A stretch of 58,743 bases of DNA from Desulfosporosinus sp. Tol-M (lineage in GTDB: Bacteria > Bacillota > Desulfitobacteriia > Desulfitobacteriales > Desulfitobacteriaceae): contig JQID01000038.1 of the NCBI GenBank assembly GCA_000770645.1, positions 1-58,743 on the forward strand, in the 5' to 3' direction. The position numbers and the translations under genes are program-made. Numbering within the stretch: the stretch's first letter is position 1; every line of letters begins with the position of its first letter. Under the pieces are notes generated by a model. That model had not been told where the DNA came from. It was given only the letters and a program-made list of their open reading frames with translations, and did no database searches. Positions 54,112 to 58,743 of the stretch are shown in pieces.

Positions 54112-55372
54112 CTGATTGTATTCTCCTTTCGCTGTTTAACATATGCACTCGCACCCTATTAAGTGCCGCTTGAACGGTCAGCTGACGAACAGACTCCCGT
54201 TCTCCGTAAAGCTGAATTTTTTCTGCTTGAATACCTTCAGGCGCAGCTAAGCCAACGTAAACCAGACCTACCGGTTTCTGGGCACTGCCTCCGTCCGGAC
54301 CCGCGATACCCGTAGTTGAAATAGCCAGATCCGATCCCGCTTTTGAGCGGATTCCTGCGGCCATTTCCTTAGCAACCTCTTCACTCACAGCACCATATTT
54401 ATTAAGGCTTTCTGCACTTACCCCCAGTAAGCCTTGCTTTAGTGAATTAGCATAACTAACGACCCCACCCAGATAAAATTCGGAACTGCCCGGTTCTTGA
54501 GTAAGGGCAGCACCCAGTAACCCTCCGGTACACGACTCTGCCGTTGCAATAGTTAACTGTTCGTTTTTCAACAGTTGTCCTACTATGCCAATCATGGTTT
54601 CCTGATCCCGGCCAAATACTTTGTTTCCTAACCGCCGTCGAATTTCTTCTTCTGTCCGATTTAAGACTTCTTCAGCCTCCTCGCTTATTTTCGAGCTTCT
54701 CACCACCAAGCGAATGTGCATTTCAGCCCGTTTGGCAAGTAAGGCCATAGACAAGTTTGGCAGGCCCATCAAATCAGCCAGTACTTCCTCAATTGCCGAT
54801 TCTCCCATACCAAACACCTTCAGGACGCGTTCGTTCATCCTTTCGACATCCGGTTCGATTTTTTGCTGCAGCACCGGCCAAACATAATTATCGAACATCG
54901 GGGTCATTTCGAACGGAGGACCCGGCAATATAATAACGGTTTTACCGTTTTTTTCAATGATGGCGCCAGGAGCTGTTCCTATGTGATTTGGCAAGATTTT
55001 TGAACCCTTGGGAAAATAGGCTTGTTTCTCATTGTTCAAAGGCATAGGAGCTTTGCGGCGACCAAAGAACTGTTTAATATGTTCTAAACTGGAGGGGTCC
55101 AACTCCATCTTAAGATCCAGGACTTTGGCGACAAGTTCCTTCGTCAAATCATCAACCGTCGGACCTAATCCTCCGGTTGTCACGAGGAGATCTGTTCGCC
55201 CAATCGCCTGACGCAAAACCTGCTCCAAACGTTCGGGGTTGTCCCCGATCGTCGTATGATAATCTACTTCAATGCCCAAAGCGGACAGTTTTCCTGTCAA
55301 GAAGTGAGCACTCGTATTGAGAGTTTCGCCCAGTAATAGTTCAGTCCCGGTAGAGACAATTTCAGCCTTCAT
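54101..55372 (-). CDS. cinA: CinA: competence-damage-inducible / nicotinamide-nucleotide amidase family protein
   Basis: The 423 residues form an N-terminal MoCF-like domain (AEIVSTGTELLLGETLNTSAHFL, TTGGLGPTVDDLTKE, and GTAPGAII) and a C-terminal PncC-type domain (TIATAESCTGGLLGAALT, GVVSYANSLK, STTGIAGPDGG). Such proteins deamidate NMN and handle ADP-ribose in pyridine nucleotide recycling. ATG 55372 follows AGGAGGG. In many Firmicutes cinA lies near recA, as here. Confidence 0.95.
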   Translation of the reverse strand: MKAEIVSTGTELLLGETLNTSAHFLTGKLSALGIEVDYHTTIGDNPERLEQVLRQAIGRTDLLVTTGGLGPTVDDLTKELVAKVLDLKMELDPSSLEHIKQFFGRRKAPMPLNNEKQAYFPKGSKILPNHIGTAPGAIIEKNGKTVIILPGPPFEMTPMFDNYVWPVLQQKIEPDVERMNERVLKVFGMGESAIEEVLADLMGLPNLSMALLAKRAEMHIRLVVRSSKISEEAEEVLNRTEEEIRRRLGNKVFGRDQETMIGIVGQLLKNEQLTIATAESCTGGLLGAALTQEPGSSEFYLGGVVSYANSLKQGLLGVSAESLNKYGAVSEEVAKEMAAGIRSKAGSDLAISTTGIAGPDGGSAQKPVGLVYVGLAAPEGIQAEKIQLYGERESVRQLTVQAALNRVRVHMLNSERRIQSGDG

Positions 55373-55484
55373 ACAGTTTATCACCCTCCTAATATCAACG
55401 CAAATCTTCAACTATTATACACCAGTATACACCTGATTAGTTATTTCTCGCTAAACCCATTACTAATCTTTCCCTCAGGGCAAA

Positions 55485-55510
55485 AAAAATAAACCCCTAA
55501 GAGAGGTTCA
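55485..55510 (-). terminator. Intrinsic terminator of the FtsH-like operon
   Basis: A 7-bp stem with one mismatch (55508-55502 with 55498-55492) and a TATTTTTTTT tail on the minus strand, directly at the stop codon. Confidence 0.75.
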
Positions 55511-56986
55511 GACCGCAAGAGCTTCATTTTGTAAAAATATTCGCAAAGTATCTCCACTCAAGGTTTCCTCATCCGCCAAAATCTCGGCAATCCTCAGCAA
55601 GACATCTTTATCGTTCTTAATGGTCTTCTTCGTTCGTTGTTCGAGATCAGCCAAGATAGCGCGCGTCACAGGTTGGCGCTGTTCGGCGCTCAAGAGGGAA
55701 ACATCTGTAACCCCTAAAGAAGACATCCCGGCAAGAAGCAGCTTTTCCACAAGATTCAGAGCTAGTTCATAATCCCCCATAGCGCCTGTACTCCTCATGC
55801 CCAGAATCTCCTCCTCCGCCAGTGCCCCTGCCAAAGCCACCATAATCTGCTCTTCCAACATCACCTGGGTATACAGATATAAATCGTCCTCCGGGTAATG
55901 ACGTACATATCCCAAAGCGTTTCCCCGTGAACGGATGGAAATCTGAGCAACCGAGTTAGGTCGGACCTTTTCCGCAAGCAAGGCATGTCCACTCTCATGG
56001 ATGGCTATACGCTTTAATTCCTCTGCAGATGGTTTTCGATCAAGTTTCTCTCCCAACATCACTTTCTGAACTGCTTCATGAAAATGATGTTCATTAATTT
56101 CCCTCGCCCCTTCACGCAGGGCAAAAATCGCCGCCTCATTTGTTACACTCTCTAAATGAGCTCCTGAAAAACCGAAGGTTTCGTGGGCGATTTCTTCCAG
56201 ATTAACCTCTTTGGCTAACGGTTTATTTTTCGTGTGGATTTTTAAAATTGCCACTCGACCTTCTTTATCCGGTAGATCAACTTTAACCTGCCGGTCAAAA
56301 CGTCCCGGTCGAAGTAAAGCTGTATCCAAGGCTTCCGGGCGGTTCGTTGCTGCCATTACTAAGATAGGGAACCCCGGCTCCGCCTTTAAACCGTCCATTT
56401 CAACTAATAGTTGATTAAGGGTTTGGTCATACTCATGATGGGAAACGTTACTGCCCCGCTTAGCCCCTAAAATATCCATCTCATCAATGAAAATTATCGC
56501 ACTCTTTTTCTTTTCCTTCCGGACCATTTCCCGTGCTCTGCGAAACAGGCCGCGTACCCGTTCCGCTCCTACTCCCGCATACATCTCGACAAATTCACTG
56601 CCGGATACCGATAGGAAAGCCGAATTGGTGTACCTGGCTGCAGCTTTGGCTAATAACGTTTTCCCTGTGCCCGTCGGACCAGACAACAATATTCCTTTCA
56701 ACGGACGAATCCCTAAGGCCTTCATCCGATCAGAGTAAAGTAAAAAATCCAACGCTTCCTGAAGTTCCTTTTTCGCGACGCTCTGTCCCCCGATGTCCTC
56801 AAAATTGATTGCCGTGGTGGCTATGGACACCCCATTGCCATTTTTTAAAACTTGACGTGAGAGAACAAATGTCCAAACTAAATAAGCCCCCACAAGGAGC
56901 AACCCAATGGGAAGCACGTTGTATCCCATGACCTGTAGAAAGGCGAAGACCCCTACCCCCAAGCCGATCAAGATATCCAGTTTCAC
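55508..56986 (-). CDS. Short FtsH-like AAA+ membrane metalloprotease lacking the external domain
   Basis: A 492-residue relative of FtsH. Two hydrophobic helices lie at about 4-20 and 26-43 with only a few residues between, so the external domain (about 70 residues) of classical FtsH is absent. The AAA module has Walker A GPTGTGKT (103-110), Walker B IIFIDEMD (164-171), MYAGVGAERVRGLF and RPGRFDRQ. The M41 protease has His330-Glu-Ser-Gly-His334 and Asp405 in STGAMGDYELA, so the catalytic residues are complete. It is a paralogue type seen in Clostridia. A role in membrane quality control or sporulation is inferred. It follows a small membrane-protein gene by 15 bases. Confidence 0.9.
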   Translation of the reverse strand: MKLDILIGLGVGVFAFLQVMGYNVLPIGLLLVGAYLVWTFVLSRQVLKNGNGVSIATTAINFEDIGGQSVAKKELQEALDFLLYSDRMKALGIRPLKGILLSGPTGTGKTLLAKAAARYTNSAFLSVSGSEFVEMYAGVGAERVRGLFRRAREMVRKEKKKSAIIFIDEMDILGAKRGSNVSHHEYDQTLNQLLVEMDGLKAEPGFPILVMAATNRPEALDTALLRPGRFDRQVKVDLPDKEGRVAILKIHTKNKPLAKEVNLEEIAHETFGFSGAHLESVTNEAAIFALREGAREINEHHFHEAVQKVMLGEKLDRKPSAEELKRIAIHESGHALLAEKVRPNSVAQISIRSRGNALGYVRHYPEDDLYLYTQVMLEEQIMVALAGALAEEEILGMRSTGAMGDYELALNLVEKLLLAGMSSLGVTDVSLLSAEQRQPVTRAILADLEQRTKKTIKNDKDVLLRIAEILADEETLSGDTLRIFLQNEALAV

Positions 56987-57001
56987 GCTCTCCGCTCCTT
57001 T

Positions 57002-57520
57002 CTATTGTTTTTCAGTCGCTAAATATTTCACTTGCCCACGCCGTTCAATCACTTCCAGCAGTTGCGCATCACCTTGATTCAAGACCACGTAAATGGCATC
57101 ATTGTCTATTTCCAATTCAAGCTGTATGCCTGCTTTTTCAGCTTGGTCTCTAGCCTTTTGTTCCATTTCCGTAAAATTACCCTGGGCAATTCCTTCTTGC
57201 AAGGCAAACTGCATTTGACCAAATACTTTCTTTAGAGCATCATTATTTTGGTCCAGGAAGCGAATCGGTACATTACCGGCCAATTTTTGGAGTGCAAGGC
57301 TAGCTTGACGAAGGTTCGTAAGCTTGTTTGTAACCACATCCAGCTCTTTCACGCCATTATTATTCACAACTTTTGCGGAAACGACGCCAGGGATTTGTTG
57401 ACTTTGCCGCAAGACAGAAACATCCTGCCACTTTTTCTGATAGACAACTTTACCCCCCAGTAACAAGCCAAATATCAGGAAACCAACCAGGCTGATCAGC
57501 AGTATCCGTTGTTTCCCCAT
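57002..57520 (-). CDS. Membrane-anchored protein paired with the FtsH-like protease
   Basis: A 172-residue protein with one N-terminal transmembrane helix (about 6-24) and a mostly helical, Gln-rich outer or inner domain, ending in a beta-rich ELEIDNDAIYVVLNQGDAQLLEVIE segment. I do not recognise a family. It is the first gene of a two-gene operon with the FtsH-like protease (15-base gap), so it may be its adaptor or supply what the missing external domain would do. This is inference from position. Confidence 0.75.
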   Translation of the reverse strand: MGKQRILLISLVGFLIFGLLLGGKVVYQKKWQDVSVLRQSQQIPGVVSAKVVNNNGVKELDVVTNKLTNLRQASLALQKLAGNVPIRFLDQNNDALKKVFGQMQFALQEGIAQGNFTEMEQKARDQAEKAGIQLELEIDNDAIYVVLNQGDAQLLEVIERRGQVKYLATEKQ

Positions 57521-57753
57521 CTTCTTCCTCCATTATGACGCAATTATTCATTTAATATCGACATTATATCACGGAGCATGTCAGTTGGAGAAAAGATGTT
57601 GTACCCAAATAAGCCAAAAAAAGACAATAAATTTATCCCTCAATAAAAATAAGACGATAAAGAGCACGATTCTTTGTGCCTACCGTCCCATTCTCAAAAA
57701 ACAAGTGGTAATATCAGCGAAGCTATCACTAGGGGCAAAGTAAATGATGTTAT
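57521..57753. other. Gene-free interval
   Basis: Between the divergent unknown genes at 57.5 and 57.75 kb. It is AT-rich. I see no repeat or RNA structure, and no convincing promoter was identified. Confidence 0.5.
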
Positions 57754-57870
57754 ATGAAAAAATGTTTATACATCGTTTTATTCTTTTGGTCGTCAGTAAT
57801 AGCCTCAATTTTACTCGTCGTTAATTTATTATTGTTCCTCAGCTATTTTTATTTTGGAAAATTATATTGA
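57754..57870 (+). CDS. Possible 38-residue single-pass membrane miniprotein
   Basis: A short frame encodes a basic start (MKKC), about 25 strongly hydrophobic residues and a short aromatic tail ending GKLY. This looks like a small membrane protein rather than chance composition. The only GGGG lies too far upstream (about 18 bases), so expression is doubtful. Its 3' end overlaps the convergent lipoprotein gene by about 22 bases. Confidence 0.3.
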   Translation: MKKCLYIVLFFWSSVIASILLVVNLLLFLSYFYFGKLY

Positions 57871-58406
57871 ATCTCCGACTGTTGTATCCAACCGTCTTCT
57901 AAGCCTCCAACAAATCTACAATATGCCCACTCATTTTCTCTTTTAAAAATGCTAATAGCACCGGTTACATCTGTAGCGGAAATTACTGACTTTTTGTTAG
58001 GTTCAGTAAAAACACTAACAGTACCTTTGATAAATCCCTGATTTGGTGTAATATCTTCAAAACTTGTACTGATATTTTCTTTTGGAATATACCCTTCTTC
58101 TGCCGGAGGCACAAAGCAGACAGTTTGAACAAAAACCCAAGAATTCTTGATATCAATAACTTTTACAAGATTTCCTTTATTAAGCTTAATATTTGCGTTA
58201 GAAGAACTTGACGGATTCTCTTTTAAATCTGTATCTCTACAGATAATTACAGTACTGCCAATCGTAGGTTTTTCTGTATTGATACTATTATTTACAAGAT
58301 TTGAGTTTGCAGAATTGTTATTTGATGTATTACATGCGGTAGTCATAAATAATACTCCGACTAGTACTATTATTGTATTAATAATTAGACTATATCTTCT
58401 AATCAC
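57849..58406 (-). CDS. Lipoprotein with SH3-like (SH3b) domains
   Basis: A 185-residue lipoprotein: signal peptide with lipobox ending at Cys25 (MTTAC), an Asn/Ser-rich tether, then two SH3b-like segments. The first is seen in RDTDLKENPSSSSNANIKLNKGNLVKV with SWVFVQT, the second in VSVFTEPNKKS and WAYCRFVGGLEDGWI. Bacterial SH3b domains typically bind cell-wall peptides. The start is GTG 58406 with AAAGGGAG. It is AT-rich compared with the housekeeping genes. The function is unknown. Confidence 0.75.
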   Translation of the reverse strand: MIRRYSLIINTIIVLVGVLFMTTACNTSNNNSANSNLVNNSINTEKPTIGSTVIICRDTDLKENPSSSSNANIKLNKGNLVKVIDIKNSWVFVQTVCFVPPAEEGYIPKENISTSFEDITPNQGFIKGTVSVFTEPNKKSVISATDVTGAISIFKRENEWAYCRFVGGLEDGWIQQSEIQYNFPK

Positions 58407-58626
58407 AAAAAATCACTCCCTTTATTTAATACTATATCACAAAAACGCACAATATTTGAGCTTGTAGAAAATTATGAAAAGCCACCTCCTCAATATTAAT
58501 TATAAGAAATGGCTTTTCAATATATACCATCAAGAATCCATTTTTCTGATTACTCTTAAACATTCGGCAAGCTACTTGTCTTTGTTATTTAAGTAATGAC
58601 AATAAACTATTTTATTAATACTATAT

Positions 58627-58743
58627 TTAAACATCTTCGTTAATATTTAGGCGCCTAATTGAATGATAAGAACCTTGAACATATGAAGCAGTTCTTGTTG
58701 TATGGGCAACTCGATCATAGCTATTTAGCTTCCCGAAATCTAT
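58627..58743 (-). CDS. C-terminal 38 residues of a protein whose 5' part lies beyond the window
   Basis: From the window edge to a TAA at 58627-58629 the frame reads IDFGKLNSYDRVAHTTRTA, then SYVQGSYHSIRRLNINEDV. The composition is protein-like (mixed charge, aromatic residues, no rare-codon look). The family cannot be named from so short a tail. The 220 bases between it and the lipoprotein gene show only a weak inverted repeat (AAAAGCCA/TGGCTTTT at 58477-58517). Confidence 0.5.
   Translation of the reverse strand: MDFGKLNSYDRVAHTTRTASYVQGSYHSIRRLNINEDV

Overview
The window looks like a chromosomal piece of a spore-forming, low-to-middling-GC Firmicute of the Peptococcaceae/Desulfitobacteriaceae type (Desulfosporosinus- or Desulfitobacterium-like). 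The grounds are spoVS, an rny-ymdB-spoVS neighbourhood, a RemA-family gene, a zinc-ribbon L28, LL-diaminopimelate aminotransferase (dapL), an orphan membrane histidine kinase of sporulation-kinase type, and Gram-positive style promoters, ribosome binding sites and a LexA box. The genus is inferred from gene content only. Nearly all genes lie on the minus strand, so operons read from high to low coordinates.

Region by region. 1-9.7 kb: a secreted-protein gene with an apparent frameshift (window edge), a molbindin, recG, fakA-like dak gene and asp23 (minus), divergent rpmB, then an accessory patch with a small membrane protein, a frameshifted secreted Cys/His protein, a lipoprotein and hairpins that may be IS remnants. 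9.8-26.2 kb: the conserved priA-def-fmt-yugP-rsmB-rlmN-fhaA-fhaB-stp-ftsW/rodA-pbpA-pknB-rsgA-rpe-thiN series, which couples translation housekeeping to Ser/Thr-kinase control of cell-wall growth. 26.4-33 kb: dapF-dapL-yicC-remA-gmk-rpoZ-coaBC-metK. 33-38 kb: a Ca2+-type P-ATPase and divergent rqcH. 38-44.6 kb: argA-type acetyltransferase, histidine kinase, an unrecognised 414-residue protein, uppP, guaB and an HD hydrolase. 44.6-52.3 kb: coiled-coil protein, PHP phosphoesterase, membrane dipeptidase, spoVS, ymdB, unknown, rny, recX, recA. 52.5-58.7 kb: DEAD-box helicase, cinA, a short FtsH-like protease with a membrane partner, an SH3 lipoprotein and the 3' end of a further gene.

The most unusual signal is a family of degenerate heptanucleotide (7-bp) tandem arrays of the general form CGAGGTN/CAGAGGT/CGTGCAT. 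It occurs at about ten loci between 12 and 47.4 kb, mostly just 3' of minus-strand genes. At several loci the array folds back on itself as an inverted repeat. One array sits in frame inside fmt, and another supplies the last residues and stop codon of pknB. Other points of note are a one-base poly-A contraction directly after the start codon of a secreted protein, a second apparent frameshift in a Thr-Pro linker at the window edge, and an rny leader of about 200 nt that ends in an intrinsic terminator just before the rny ribosome binding site.
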